A stretch of 64,000 nt of DNA from Danxiaibacter sp048498555 (GCA_048498555.1 JBEHXT010000001.1:682001-746000); one strand, 5' to 3'; shown: positions 8,646-18,452, counted from the first letter of the stretch. Made by a program: numbers and translations. The notes: generated by a model from the letters alone, not told the origin.

Positions 8646-9140
8646 ATGGAACTCTATTACACATATTACCAAAGCCCCATTGGCCTCCTGAAAATCGGAG
8701 GCTCGGACCATTACATTTCTGAGCTGACTTTTGTTGACAATGCCGACCAGGTTACCCATGGCGAGCCTGGCATTAGTGAGGTAATGCACCAATGCACGGA
8801 AGAGCTGATCGAATTTTTTAATGGTAAAAGAAAGGCCTTCGACATACCTGTTTACCAGGAAGGAACAGAGTTTCAACAACGCGTGTGGAGCGAGCTGATC
8901 AATATTCCTTTTGGCAAAACAATCAGCTATCTTGATCTTACCCGGCGCCTCGGCGATCCCAAAGCGATAAGAGCAGTAGCTGCGACAAACGGACGAAACA
9001 ATATTGCCATCATTGTTCCCTGCCACCGGGTTATTGGAAGCAACAAAGCGCTCGTTGGTTATGCCGGTGGCCTATGGCGAAAGAAATGGCTGCTGGAACA
9101 CGAGCTTAAAATAGCCTATGGCGTACAAACGCTTTTTTAG
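8646..9140 (+). CDS. ogt: Methylated-DNA--[protein]-cysteine S-methyltransferase
   Basis: Suicide repair protein that takes methyl groups from O6-methylguanine. It has 164 residues. The acceptor Cys is residue 126 in the signature VPCHRVI, and the DNA-binding helix region RVWSELINIPFGKTISY precedes it. There is no Ada regulatory domain, so it is a stand-alone Ogt/MGMT. It starts 6 bp after the repeat array ends and converges on clpB. Confidence 0.95.
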   Translation: MELYYTYYQSPIGLLKIGGSDHYISELTFVDNADQVTHGEPGISEVMHQCTEELIEFFNGKRKAFDIPVYQEGTEFQQRVWSELINIPFGKTISYLDLTRRLGDPKAIRAVAATNGRNNIAIIVPCHRVIGSNKALVGYAGGLWRKKWLLEHELKIAYGVQTLF

Positions 9141-9292
9141 CGGTCTGCTATCAGCTATTAGCTTTACGAAAAACACAGCCGTAAAGCGTTTGCATATTTT
9201 TCATTCGCACACCTTCATTGTCAACTGTCAATTTTCAATTCTCAATTAATTAAAAATCGCCGTGCCATTTCGTGTCGCTGTGCCTCCGTGGC
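9141..9292. repeat. Word arrays of families D, C and I in the ogt/clpB convergent gap
   Basis: Three families lie in sequence: GCTATCAGCTATTAGC (about 9147-9163), TTGTCAACTGTCAATTTTCAATT (about 9219-9245) and GTCGCTGTGCCTCCGTGG (about 9273-9291). Confidence 0.65.
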
Positions 9293-9294
9293 TC

Positions 9295-9325
9295 AAAAAA
9301 AAATCCCACCAAAAATTTGGCAGGA
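9295..9325 (-). terminator. clpB terminator
   Basis: On the minus strand TCCTGCCAAA pairs with TTTGGTGGGA over 10 bp (two G-T pairs) with a 2-nt loop, followed by a run of nine T. Confidence 0.8.
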
Positions 9326-9357
9326 TCTTTCTTACTAAACACATTTCTTTCAAACGC

Positions 9358-11967
9358 TTATTTCACTACTTCTGCAGATTCATTCCTAAATACCACCACC
9401 CCATCAAACACATCCACTAACACCGGGTGATCCCTGTTCACATCACCTGCAAGAATTCTCTTACTCAATGTGTTCACTATTTCTTTCTGTATCAGCCTCT
9501 TCAACGGTCGCGCACCAAACTGCGGATCGTATCCATTCTCTGAAAGAAATTCCAGCAAATAATCACTAAAATGTAACTCAATGCCATTCTGTGCAACCAA
9601 TTTTTTCAACTGTTCTAACTGTATCCTGACTATATTCTGTATATCTTTTTTCAACAACGGATGGAACATGATAATCTCATCAACCCTGTTCAGGAATTCA
9701 GGACGAATTGTTTGCCTTAGCAAATTCATCACTTCAACTTTTGCCCTGTCGGTTGCTTGTTCTACGTTGTTTTCATTCACATCCTCAAATGCTTCCTGAA
9801 TCAGATGGCTACCGATGTTGCTGGTCATGATGATGATTGTATTTTTAAAGTTCACCACACGGCCTTTATTATCCGTCAGCCTTCCATCATCCAATACCTG
9901 CAGTAACACGTTCCAAACATCCGGGTGCGCTTTTTCTATCTCATCCAGCAACACAACGCTATAGGGTTTGCGCCGGACAGATTCTGTTAACTGGCCGCCT
10001 TCATCATAACCCACATATCCCGGAGGCGCACCCACCAAACGGGAAACTGTATGTTTTTCCTGGTACTCACTCATATCAATACGCGTCATCATACCTTCAT
10101 CATCAAACAAATAATCAGCAAGCGCTTTAGCCAACTCTGTTTTACCCACACCCGTTGTACCCAGGAATATAAATGACCCAATAGGTTTTTTAGGGTCCTG
10201 AAGGCCCGCACGGCTTCTACGGATTGCATCAGCCACAGCCACGATAGCTTCATCCTGCCCCACTACACGTTTATGTAATTCATCTTCCAGGTTCAGCAAT
10301 TTTTCGCGTTCGCTCTGCAACATTCTTGTAACAGGAATACCTGTTGATTTTGCAACGCTTTCAGCAATATCTTCCGCATCAACTTCTTCTTTCATGATAC
10401 GCTTGTCGCTTATCTCTGCCAGTTCAACTGAAAGATCAGCAATCATCTGTTCCTGCTCCTTTATTTTGCCATAACGTATCTCTGCAACCTTACCATAATC
10501 GCCATTACGTTCTGCTTTTTCCGCTTCTAGCTTTAATTCTTCAATACCAGCTTTTGCATTCTGAACCTTTTCAACCAGTTCCTTTTCTTCTTTCCATTTA
10601 GCTTTGAACGTGTCCCTCTCCACAGAAAGGTTTGCAATTTCCGTATTCAGGTCTTTCAGCTTGGCTTCATCATTTTCGCGCTTGATTGCCTCTCTTTCAA
10701 TTTCCAATTGCCTTATCAAACGTTCCATTTTATCGAGATCTTCCGGCATTGAATTCATTTCAAGCCGCAACTTCGCCGCACTTTCATCTATTAAGTCAAT
10801 CGCCTTATCCGGCAGGAAACGATCGGTAATATAGCGGTGTGATAATTCAACCGCAGCAATAATTGCTTCATCTTTTATACGCACATGGTGGTGCGTTTCA
10901 TAACGGTCTTTCAATCCACGCAGAATAGATATGGCATCTTCCACATTGGGCTCTTCAATCATTACCTTCTGGAAACGGCGTTCAAGTGCTTTATCTTTTT
11001 CAAAGAATTTCTGATATTCATTCAGGGTTGTAGCACCTATTGCACGCAACTCGCCACGCGCTAAAGCAGGTTTTAAAATGTTGGCAGCATCCATCGCTCC
11101 TTCACCACCGCCGGCGCCCACGAGCGTATGAATCTCATCTATAAAAAGGATGATTTCACCATCGCTTGTAGAAACCTCTTTTACTACACTTTTCAATCTC
11201 TCCTCAAATTCACCTTTATATTTTGCACCAGCGATCAATTGCCCCATATCCAGCGCAAAAATTACTTTACTCTTCAAATTTTCAGGCACATCACCGTTAA
11301 CAATACGCATGGCCAATCCCTCTGCGATCGCTGTTTTACCAACACCAGGCTCACCAACTAAAATCGGGTTGTTTTTGCTTCTTCGGCTAAGGATGTGAAG
11401 CGTTCTTCTAATCTCTTCGTCACGGCCAATCACCGGGTCGAGTTTACCTTGCCGTGCAAGCTCATTCAGATTCTTCGCATATTTGTTTAATGCATTGAAC
11501 TGTGTTTCCTGTGTTTGGGATTTAACTGACTCGCCCTTGCGCAAATCTTTGATTGCTGCAACCAAACCCTTTTCTGTAAGGCCTGCATCCTTCAGCAATT
11601 TTGCCGTGTTATCATTGCCCTGCAATACTGCAAGCAATAAGTGCTCAGGTGTTACAAATTCATCGTCAAACTGCTTAAGCACGCTATTGGCACGCAGTAA
11701 GGCATTATTCAAATCGCGGGAAACCGTTTGTGCAGGATCCGCAGATGCTTTTGGCAACCGCGTCAGCTGTTCATTCAATTTGCTTTCCAGAAGGTTAAGG
11801 GTAACATTATTTTTTTTCAGCAGATATTCAACGGGTGAATCTTCCTGTTCAAGTAACGCTTTCAACAGGTGTTCCGTTTCAATATTAGGATTGTTATCAT
11901 TAAAAGCCAACTGCTGGCCTTGTTGAATAACCTCCTGTGCTTTGATTGTATAATTGTTCAAATTCAT
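9358..11967 (-). CDS. clpB: ATP-dependent disaggregase ClpB
   Basis: Hexameric AAA+ chaperone that pulls proteins from aggregates with DnaK. The protein has 869 residues, normal for ClpB. Domains in order: Clp_N repeats (1-145), first AAA+ with Walker A GEPGVGKT (205-212) and Walker B ILFIDEIHTL, the coiled-coil middle domain (about 405-525) that separates ClpB from ClpA/ClpC, and the second AAA+ with GTTGVGKT and LLDEIEKAH. No ClpP-binding IGF loop is evident. The gene stands alone with its own terminator. No CIRCE-like repeat was recognised upstream. Confidence 0.97.
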   Translation of the reverse strand: MNLNNYTIKAQEVIQQGQQLAFNDNNPNIETEHLLKALLEQEDSPVEYLLKKNNVTLNLLESKLNEQLTRLPKASADPAQTVSRDLNNALLRANSVLKQFDDEFVTPEHLLLAVLQGNDNTAKLLKDAGLTEKGLVAAIKDLRKGESVKSQTQETQFNALNKYAKNLNELARQGKLDPVIGRDEEIRRTLHILSRRSKNNPILVGEPGVGKTAIAEGLAMRIVNGDVPENLKSKVIFALDMGQLIAGAKYKGEFEERLKSVVKEVSTSDGEIILFIDEIHTLVGAGGGEGAMDAANILKPALARGELRAIGATTLNEYQKFFEKDKALERRFQKVMIEEPNVEDAISILRGLKDRYETHHHVRIKDEAIIAAVELSHRYITDRFLPDKAIDLIDESAAKLRLEMNSMPEDLDKMERLIRQLEIEREAIKRENDEAKLKDLNTEIANLSVERDTFKAKWKEEKELVEKVQNAKAGIEELKLEAEKAERNGDYGKVAEIRYGKIKEQEQMIADLSVELAEISDKRIMKEEVDAEDIAESVAKSTGIPVTRMLQSEREKLLNLEDELHKRVVGQDEAIVAVADAIRRSRAGLQDPKKPIGSFIFLGTTGVGKTELAKALADYLFDDEGMMTRIDMSEYQEKHTVSRLVGAPPGYVGYDEGGQLTESVRRKPYSVVLLDEIEKAHPDVWNVLLQVLDDGRLTDNKGRVVNFKNTIIIMTSNIGSHLIQEAFEDVNENNVEQATDRAKVEVMNLLRQTIRPEFLNRVDEIIMFHPLLKKDIQNIVRIQLEQLKKLVAQNGIELHFSDYLLEFLSENGYDPQFGARPLKRLIQKEIVNTLSKRILAGDVNRDHPVLVDVFDGVVVFRNESAEVVK

Positions 11968-12109
11968 AGTCGTATTTTTTTTCAGGCAGCTATCATAATA
12001 ACCATTTAAAAAATGTATGGTTTACTGAGAGCGCATCGTTTTATTATTATCTTCAATAAATTTCATTTTATCACACAAAACTTAATCCAACCGTACTAAC
12101 CAGGAAATT

Positions 12110-13147
12110 ATGGCACAAAAAACAGTTCTCATCTGCCTGAAAGTCAGCACACTAATGGCTTTCCTGCTATTTTTTCAGACAATTTCTGCGCAATACAATT
12201 TTGGGGAATTAGACAGCAAATTGCAGTCGCATCAAAAGGAGCTCAGTTCCAACGTAGTAACACTTATTTACAAGGATAATAAGGTGGTTTACCAAAAGGA
12301 AATGGGCGATTTTAAAGCTAATACAGTAGCCCCGGTTGCCAGTTGCAGCAAGTGGTTAACCGCAGCGCTGGTGATGCAATTTGTGGACGAAGGAAAATTA
12401 TCGCTTGATGATAAAGTAAGTAAGTACCTCCCGATTTTTAATCCATACGGCAAAGGTTACGTTACTATCAGGCAATGCTTGTCTCATACTACAGGAATTG
12501 CTGGCGAGAAACCCGGATTGATGAGCTTTATAAAACTAAGCCGTTACAATTCGCTTGAAGAAGAAGTAAATGATTTTGCATCCAAACATGAACTGGAAGT
12601 TCAACCTGGCATTGAATTCCGTTACAGCACCATTGGATTGAACATTGCCGGAAGAGTGTTGGAAGTGATCGCTAAAAAGCCTTTTGACAGAATTGCACAG
12701 GAGAAACTGTTTCGTCCGTTGAATATGCGCAACTCTACTTTTGCAAGTGAAAAAGCAGTTAACCCCAGTGGTGGCGCTAAAAGTACGGCAAATGATTACA
12801 TGAATTTTTTAGTAATGCTGCTGAATAAAGGAATGTTTAATGGCAAACGAATTTTATCTGAGCAGTCCGTTGAGCTAATGCAGCAGCCTGTAACCAATTT
12901 AAGTATGATAAAATATGCGCCAGCCGTTGCGGAAGGTTATAATTACGCGCTGGGCGAATGGGTACAAGAAGCTGAATCCGGTAAAGCCACCTGTGTTACC
13001 AGCCCCGGTTTATTTGGAACCTGGCCGTTAATTGATTTGAAAAGAAGTTATGCCGCGATTGTTTTTGTAAAGACGTTATTGAACGAACAAAAGAAAGATA
13101 TTTACCTGGATTTGAAGGGTTCGATTGACGCGGTGTTAAAACCATAG
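12110..13147 (+). CDS. Secreted serine hydrolase, beta-lactamase/class C family
   Basis: 345 residues with a signal peptide (about 1-27, ending TISAQ), so probably periplasmic. The serine-lysine motif is SCSK (Ser78, Lys81) and the second motif is Tyr172 in RYSTIG, in place of Tyr-x-Asn. CLSHTTGI (123-130) is typical of esterase or D-alanyl-D-alanine peptidase relatives of class C beta-lactamase. A clear KTG triad is not visible. It may act on peptidoglycan peptides, small esters or beta-lactams; the sequence does not decide. The stop codon TAG overlaps the first base of the GAGACGTTGC palindrome that follows. Confidence 0.88.
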   Translation: MAQKTVLICLKVSTLMAFLLFFQTISAQYNFGELDSKLQSHQKELSSNVVTLIYKDNKVVYQKEMGDFKANTVAPVASCSKWLTAALVMQFVDEGKLSLDDKVSKYLPIFNPYGKGYVTIRQCLSHTTGIAGEKPGLMSFIKLSRYNSLEEEVNDFASKHELEVQPGIEFRYSTIGLNIAGRVLEVIAKKPFDRIAQEKLFRPLNMRNSTFASEKAVNPSGGAKSTANDYMNFLVMLLNKGMFNGKRILSEQSVELMQQPVTNLSMIKYAPAVAEGYNYALGEWVQEAESGKATCVTSPGLFGTWPLIDLKRSYAAIVFVKTLLNEQKKDIYLDLKGSIDAVLKP

Positions 13148-13371
13148 AGACGTTGCAATGCAACGTCTCCACCATGCAATGCAACGTCTCCACCATGCAA
13201 TGCAACGTCTCCACCATGCAGTGCAACGTCTCGCATGATGCGTGTACCAGATTGATATGAGGAAATACCACAAAAAAAGACGTTGCAAATACAACGTCTT
13301 TTTTTATTGTTCACCGGTAATTGAATGTTGCCGGCGGCCAGCGTAGAGACGTTGCGGTGCAACGTCTCTAC
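13147..13371. repeat. GAGACGTTGC palindromic repeat cluster (REP/MITE-like)
   Basis: A 23-bp palindrome GAGACGTTGC-AAT-GCAACGTCTC begins in the last base of the upstream stop codon (13147-13169). Its right half is repeated with a 21-bp period three more times up to 13231. A further copy of the core is in the terminator at 13272-13305, and a separate palindrome AGAGACGTTGCGGTGCAACG lies near 13345. Similar palindromes are known as abundant interspersed repeats in Bacteroidota and cyanobacteria. No transposase is nearby. Confidence 0.88.
13272..13305. terminator. Bidirectional terminator with the repeat core
   Basis: Seven A, then GACGTTG, loop CAAATA, CAACGTC and seven T. It serves the convergent beta-lactamase-like gene and ppc, and shares its stem with the neighbouring GAGACGTTGC palindromes. 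Confidence 0.88.
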
Positions 13372-13374
13372 CGG

Positions 13375-15951
13375 CTATGCAGAATTCCTTCCCGCGTTGA
13401 TAATGCCAAACGAACAACGCATTATCAATTTTTCATACGTTGATTTTACCTTGTCTGAAATCAAATGTTCATCCAATTGACGAAGGCGTGTCAATGCAAA
13501 TTGTTGTATGGTAACCAGCGGTAATACTATTCTTTCGCGCATTTGAATGGACAATTGATCTACCGGATAATCGGCCATTAATTCCGTCTTTTCTGAAAGT
13601 TTCAGAATGTATTTGCGCGTTAATTCATATTCTTCATAAATCATGTTCCACATGCCGCCGTACTTTGGATGGCTGGATAAATATTCTGTTAATGGGAAGA
13701 AGCTTTTCTTCATCGCCATCTCACAATTATCAATCAATGTTTTGAAGAAAAGTGAGCGCTTGTATAAAGTTGTCAGTTCTTTCCATTTTCCCCTTTCTTC
13801 CAGTTTCTTCAAAGCCGCACCAACACCATAGTAACCAGTTACATTTTGTTTCAACTGGCTCCATGCACCTACAAATGGAATCGCACGCAGGTCATTCATA
13901 TTCAATTTGGCTGAACCGCCGCGTTTTGCAGGACGGCTACCAATATTCGTTTCAGCATAAAACCTTAGCGGGCTTGCTACAGCCAGGTATTCCAAAAAGT
14001 ATGGATGGTTTTTCAATGCGGAATATGAAGCAAAACTTTCATCTGACAGCTCCTTTAACAAAGCATCCTCTTCATCCGTTAAAGTTGCTTTTTGCTGAAG
14101 AATATCATTGGTAATGCCTGCATTCAGTAATTGTTCAATATTATACTGCGCTGAATCGATCGTTCCGAAATTAGAACTTACCGTTTGCCCCTGCACCGTT
14201 AATTGAATTTCCTTGTTAGAAATATTCTTACCCATAGAAGCATAAAACTTCTGCGTTTTTCCGCCACCACGTGCAGGAGGGCCTCCCCTGCCATCAAAGA
14301 ATACTACATCAATATCATATTTTTTCGAAATAGCACTCAACTCTTCCTTTGCTTTATAAATGGACCAGTTGGCCATCAAGTAACCGCCATCTTTTGTTCC
14401 GTCGGAAAAACCGAGCATGATGGTTTGCTTGCGTCCTCTCATTTCCAGGTGCTTGCTATACACCGGATTCTCGTATAGCGACTCCATCACGGCAGCTGCA
14501 CTCTGTAAGTCATCAATGGTTTCAAATAGCGGGACAATATCAATATTCAGTTCTTCCTTTTTCCAGCCACCAAGCAGGAACAAGCCGTAAACTTCCAAAA
14601 CGTTCAATGCGCTTGTACTGTGACTGATGATGTAGCGATGACAGCCCATTTCTCCATTATATTTCTGGATGGTTTTAACGCTGTCGATCGTTTTTAGTGC
14701 ATCCTTATTCAGGTCGTTGGACAACTCGTCGATGTTAACCTTTTTAGTAACGTTTAGCAGCGCGTTGATTTTTTCTTCATCGGTCATGCCCAAATAAGCT
14801 TTGGGCAGCGAATCAGTTTTTTCAACAATATCGCTCAATACTTTTTCGTGGATACTGCTATCCTGCCTTATGTCCAACGCAGCGAAGTGCAAACCGAATA
14901 CTTCAATCTTGCTGATAAAATTATCTACATGATGCAGGAACAGTCCGTTATGTTCTTCTATCAACACTTTGCGAACACCATAAAATGTGTTCAGCATATC
15001 TTCTTTGCTTAGATCGGTTGTCTGGTCGGTTAAAAACAGATTGTTGTACAATTTGTCTTCCATCTCCTGCAGCACGGTCTCAACACCTTTAAACGTAAGC
15101 CTGCGCTTTAATCGTCTTACATCATAATAGTAACACCTGATTATCCCTTTGCGCAGCGTTTCTGCCACCTTAAGCGTGGTATCGCAGGTTACAAACGGAT
15201 TGCCGTCCCTGTCCCCGCCGGGCCAGAAACCCATGCATATCAATGGATTTTTGTCGCAGTTAATATCCTGTAAGCCACTTTTCAGCGCCGACAAAATCCT
15301 TCCAGACGCCTGGTAAAACACATTCTCCAGGTACCAAACCAGGCTGATAGCTTCGTCGTATGGTGTTGGCTTTTGTTTCTTTAAAAACGGTGTTTTACCT
15401 AATTGCTGCAAATATGTATTAACAAGCGCGGTGTTGTCTTCTATCAATGCCTTAGAAAGATCATTTAAGATACCCAGCACTTCACCCGGGTAAAACTGTG
15501 TAGGGTGTGCAGTAAGCACCAGGCGCACAGAAAAATCTTTCAATTTCTCTGCCAGTGCTGCTTCTGTATGGGTTTGCTCAACAACAGATTGCAGTTGTTT
15601 CATTGTGCCCGGGCCGTTTACATCGTTAACCGTTGTAAAAGCAGCATCTTCCAACGCATCAAACAAAACCACCTGTCTTTCTGAATATTGCACAAAACGG
15701 AATAACAGGTCCAGCTGTTCCTGTTCTTTCCCGTAGGAAGTATATTGTTTTAAAAAGGATTCTATTAATTCTTGCGGACTTTGTTTCTTTCGATAGCCTT
15801 CTTCGCAATGAATCAGAAAAAGCGACAACAAAATTCCCGTTTTTTCAATTCTGTGAAACGGCAAAGCTGTAAAAAGACTGTTGTACAATTGAAACTTGAT
15901 ACCCACCAGGTTTTTAAACTGCTGCAAGGCATTGTTAGTAGTGATGTCCAT
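13375..15951 (-). CDS. ppc: Phosphoenolpyruvate carboxylase
   Basis: Makes oxaloacetate from PEP and bicarbonate to refill the TCA cycle. The protein has 858 residues, slightly short for the family (about 880-930). Catalytic His149 lies in LVLTAHPTQ; GFWPGGDRDGNPFV, LGFSDGTKDGGYL and GRGGPPARGGGKTQ are all present. The C-terminus ends INAGRNSA rather than the usual GMRNTG, so only the Arg-Asn of the tail is kept. It stands alone between a palindrome cluster and a 371-bp divergent gap. Confidence 0.95.
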   Translation of the reverse strand: MDITTNNALQQFKNLVGIKFQLYNSLFTALPFHRIEKTGILLSLFLIHCEEGYRKKQSPQELIESFLKQYTSYGKEQEQLDLLFRFVQYSERQVVLFDALEDAAFTTVNDVNGPGTMKQLQSVVEQTHTEAALAEKLKDFSVRLVLTAHPTQFYPGEVLGILNDLSKALIEDNTALVNTYLQQLGKTPFLKKQKPTPYDEAISLVWYLENVFYQASGRILSALKSGLQDINCDKNPLICMGFWPGGDRDGNPFVTCDTTLKVAETLRKGIIRCYYYDVRRLKRRLTFKGVETVLQEMEDKLYNNLFLTDQTTDLSKEDMLNTFYGVRKVLIEEHNGLFLHHVDNFISKIEVFGLHFAALDIRQDSSIHEKVLSDIVEKTDSLPKAYLGMTDEEKINALLNVTKKVNIDELSNDLNKDALKTIDSVKTIQKYNGEMGCHRYIISHSTSALNVLEVYGLFLLGGWKKEELNIDIVPLFETIDDLQSAAAVMESLYENPVYSKHLEMRGRKQTIMLGFSDGTKDGGYLMANWSIYKAKEELSAISKKYDIDVVFFDGRGGPPARGGGKTQKFYASMGKNISNKEIQLTVQGQTVSSNFGTIDSAQYNIEQLLNAGITNDILQQKATLTDEEDALLKELSDESFASYSALKNHPYFLEYLAVASPLRFYAETNIGSRPAKRGGSAKLNMNDLRAIPFVGAWSQLKQNVTGYYGVGAALKKLEERGKWKELTTLYKRSLFFKTLIDNCEMAMKKSFFPLTEYLSSHPKYGGMWNMIYEEYELTRKYILKLSEKTELMADYPVDQLSIQMRERIVLPLVTIQQFALTRLRQLDEHLISDKVKSTYEKLIMRCSFGIINAGRNSA

Positions 15952-16322
15952 AATAGTTAATAAGCGTTTGTACGTATGGCAGGCAACCTTTAGTACGCGT
16001 TGAAGATACGCTAAAAGTTGAAAATGAGGGGTGTTGCTCCGATTTTTTAATACATTATCTTTTTATCAAATAACTGCTAAACAATGTTTTTTAGAAAGAA
16101 TAATCGTCTCAAAAACTTGCATTTTAAATTCACAAAATGTTTCGTTTTTACCTTTTCAAATAGGCATTTTCACAAAAAAGTCTACTAAAACTTCGCCCTT
16201 TTTGCCGTTTCACCATTTGCAAGTATTTTCGCAACCGCAAATCAATTGGCCGGTATTAAGCTTTCTTAACCTATTGAGCTGATAACTGCCAATACACACT
16301 GACAATAAATAAAATAAAAATC
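15952..16322. other. Divergent intergenic region, ppc/lpdA
   Basis: AT-rich gap of 371 bp. It must hold the promoters of ppc and lpdA, but no clear TAnnTTTG box, hairpin, tRNA or word array was found. A reading frame at 16031-16282 has no protein-like features. Confidence 0.5.
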
Positions 16323-17732
16323 ATGGCATACGACGTAATTGTTTTGGGTAGTGGTCCTGGAGGTTATCCTGCTGCTATCCGTGCATCTCAGCTGGGATTT
16401 AAAGTAGCAATCATTGAAAAAGAAAGCCTTGGCGGTATTTGCCTGAACTGGGGTTGTATTCCTACCAAAGCGTTGTTGAAAAGCGCGCAGGTTTATGAAT
16501 ACATGAAACACAGCACAAGCTATGGCATTAACGCTTCTGGTGTTGAACATGATTTTGGTGGTGTTATCAAACGCAGCCGTGGCGTAGCGGATAAAATGAG
16601 CAAGGGTGTTCAGTTCCTGATGAGAAAGAATAAGATTGACGTGATAATGGGTTATGGCAAACTGAAAGCTAAAGGACAAATTGAAGTGACTGGTGCTGAC
16701 GGAAACAAACAAATAGTAGAAGGTAAATATATAGTTATAGCAACTGGCGGCCGCGCACGTGAACTGCCTAACCTGAAAATTGATGGCAAAAAAGTAATCG
16801 GCTACCGCGAAGCGATGGTATTGCCTAACCAACCAAAAAGCATGATTGTTGTTGGTAGCGGTGCTATAGGTGCTGAATTTGCTTACTTCTATAACACTTT
16901 AGGAACTAAAGTAACTATTGTAGAATTTTTACCAAGAATAGTACCTGTTGAAGATGAGGACGTTTCTAAAGAACTGGAAAAACAATTCAAGAAACAAGGT
17001 ATCGAAGTAATGACCAGCTCTACTGTTGAAAGTGTTGATACTACCGGTAACGGAGTTAAAGCACAGGTAAAAAAACAAGACGGATCTGTAATTACTTTGG
17101 AAGCTGATGTGGTACTTAGCGCAGTTGGTGTTGTAGCAAACGTTGAAAATATCGGTTTGGAAGAATTAGGTATTAAAACTGAAAAAGGTAAAGTAACGGT
17201 TGATAAATATCAGCAAACAAACGTTCCTGGCATTTTCGCGATAGGTGATTGTGCTCCCGGGCAAGCTTTAGCGCACGTTGCTACAAAAGAAGGTATCAAT
17301 GCAGCTGAATACATTGGCTACCTGGAAAAGAAATTTAACCATCAGCCAGAACCAATGGACTACAACAACATTCCGGGTTGTACTTATTGCACACCTGAAA
17401 TTGCAAGCATTGGTTATACTGAAAAAGCAGCAAAAGAAGCTGGTTATGATATTAAAGTGGGCAAATTCCCCTTTATTGCCAGCGGTAAAGCAAGTGCAGC
17501 GGGTAACACCGATGGCTTTGTAAAAGTGATCTTTGATGCTAAATACGGCGAATTCCTGGGTGCACACATGATCGGAGCAGCTGTAACAGACATGATTGCA
17601 GAAGTTTCAGTAGCTCGTAAGCTTGAAACCACTGCTCATGAAATCCTTAATGCAGTACACCCTCACCCAACTATGAGTGAAGCGGTTAAAGAAGCAACTG
17701 CAGCAGCTTACGGTGAAGCAATTGATATATAG
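16323..17732 (+). CDS. lpdA: Dihydrolipoyl dehydrogenase
   Basis: FAD enzyme (E3) that reoxidises the lipoyl groups of 2-oxoacid dehydrogenases and the glycine cleavage system. It has 469 residues. The N-terminal FAD motif is VLGSGPGGYPAAI, the redox pair is Cys40-Cys45 in GGICLNWGCIPTK, the NAD motif is VVGSGAIGAEFAY (about 180), and the C-terminal HPHPTMSE holds the catalytic His-Glu. The E1 and E2 partners are not adjacent. A strong terminator follows at 17793-17823. The gcvP gene at the right edge may use this E3, but that is only a metabolic link. Confidence 0.96.
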   Translation: MAYDVIVLGSGPGGYPAAIRASQLGFKVAIIEKESLGGICLNWGCIPTKALLKSAQVYEYMKHSTSYGINASGVEHDFGGVIKRSRGVADKMSKGVQFLMRKNKIDVIMGYGKLKAKGQIEVTGADGNKQIVEGKYIVIATGGRARELPNLKIDGKKVIGYREAMVLPNQPKSMIVVGSGAIGAEFAYFYNTLGTKVTIVEFLPRIVPVEDEDVSKELEKQFKKQGIEVMTSSTVESVDTTGNGVKAQVKKQDGSVITLEADVVLSAVGVVANVENIGLEELGIKTEKGKVTVDKYQQTNVPGIFAIGDCAPGQALAHVATKEGINAAEYIGYLEKKFNHQPEPMDYNNIPGCTYCTPEIASIGYTEKAAKEAGYDIKVGKFPFIASGKASAAGNTDGFVKVIFDAKYGEFLGAHMIGAAVTDMIAEVSVARKLETTAHEILNAVHPHPTMSEAVKEATAAAYGEAIDI

Positions 17733-17792
17733 CTTTGAGCTATCTGCCGTCTGCTTTTAGTAAAATAAGAGCCTATCGGTTTTATAAATATT

Positions 17793-17823
17793 AAAGAGGT
17801 TGCAATTGCAACCTCTTTTTTTT
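17793..17823 (+). terminator. lpdA terminator
   Basis: AAAGAGGTTGCAA pairs perfectly with TTGCAACCTCTTT and a run of T follows. Confidence 0.92.
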
Positions 17824-17931
17824 GATTAATATGAGGGACATGCAGGTGACGATGATTTAAAGTCGCAACCTTACTTCTTCTTTCCAATATGAACTTATTG
17901 TTAACACATGTTAAAACCCACGAATCTACTG

Positions 17932-17939
17932 TACTTTGC
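17932..17939 (+). promoter_or_regulatory. Possible -7 box for the 17961 gene
   Basis: TACTTTGC is one base short of the TAnnTTTG consensus and lies 21 nt before the ATG at 17961. If used, transcription would begin after the longer in-frame start at 17889. No clear -33 element. Confidence 0.3.
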
Positions 17940-17960
17940 CGGCTGAAAAATTCGTGTGTT

Positions 17961-18452
17961 ATGAACAAAGCTTTACAATGGAATTTAAGAGAGAATCGTT
18001 TTGGTTATAACATTTTTGAGTTATCACAAAACGGAGAAAAAGTTTTGGCACTTGCTTATGATCCGGATACTCAGTCTGCGAGACTCGACTGCGACATAAG
18101 TAAACGTGCTTTCAGAATTGAAAAAGCCGGTTTTCTTAAAAACCGCACCGTACTTAAAAATGAATACGGCGTAAATATCGCACAACTTGCTCCGGAAAAA
18201 AATCATGCGAACGAAGGTGTTATTGAATTGGAAGACCAGCGTTTATTTTACAGCATTAACAGCCTGGTTGATGAGTTGGTTGTGTTTAAACATGCCTCTC
18301 AACAATTTATGGTGAACTGCAACTTTGCTTCTCTGAAAGATGCATTGGGATTAAAAAAGAAAAATAAAAACCAGCTTGATGATTACTCTCCGCTATTGAT
18401 GGCGCTTGGATGGTTTTTGTTTTTACCTTCTAAAGTGGAAGCTGTTGCATAA
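17961..18452 (+). CDS. Hypothetical protein, 163 residues
   Basis: I do not recognise this protein. It has no signal peptide and is mostly polar, with alternating strands and turns in the first 130 residues (NIFELSQNGEKVLALAY, AFRIEKAGFLKNRTVL) that suggest a beta-rich domain. A short hydrophobic segment near the C-terminus (LLMALGWFLFLPS, about 146-158) could be a buried helix or a tail anchor. An in-frame ATG at 17889 would add 24 residues (MNLLLTHVKTHE and so on), but a -7-like box lies between the two starts, so I prefer 17961. It converges on the DUF3857 pair and shares a terminator with it. Confidence 0.65.
   Translation: MNKALQWNLRENRFGYNIFELSQNGEKVLALAYDPDTQSARLDCDISKRAFRIEKAGFLKNRTVLKNEYGVNIAQLAPEKNHANEGVIELEDQRLFYSINSLVDELVVFKHASQQFMVNCNFASLKDALGLKKKNKNQLDDYSPLLMALGWFLFLPSKVEAVA

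Noticed and set aside
12996..13271. Minus-strand reading frame with a CMVETLH heptapeptide repeat
   Set aside because: It is only the translation of the 21-bp GAGACGTTGC tandem plus the antisense of the beta-lactamase-like gene end.
16031..16282. Plus-strand reading frame of 83 residues in the ppc/lpdA gap
   Set aside because: Low-complexity Phe/Ser/Leu content from AT-rich DNA; no protein-like pattern.
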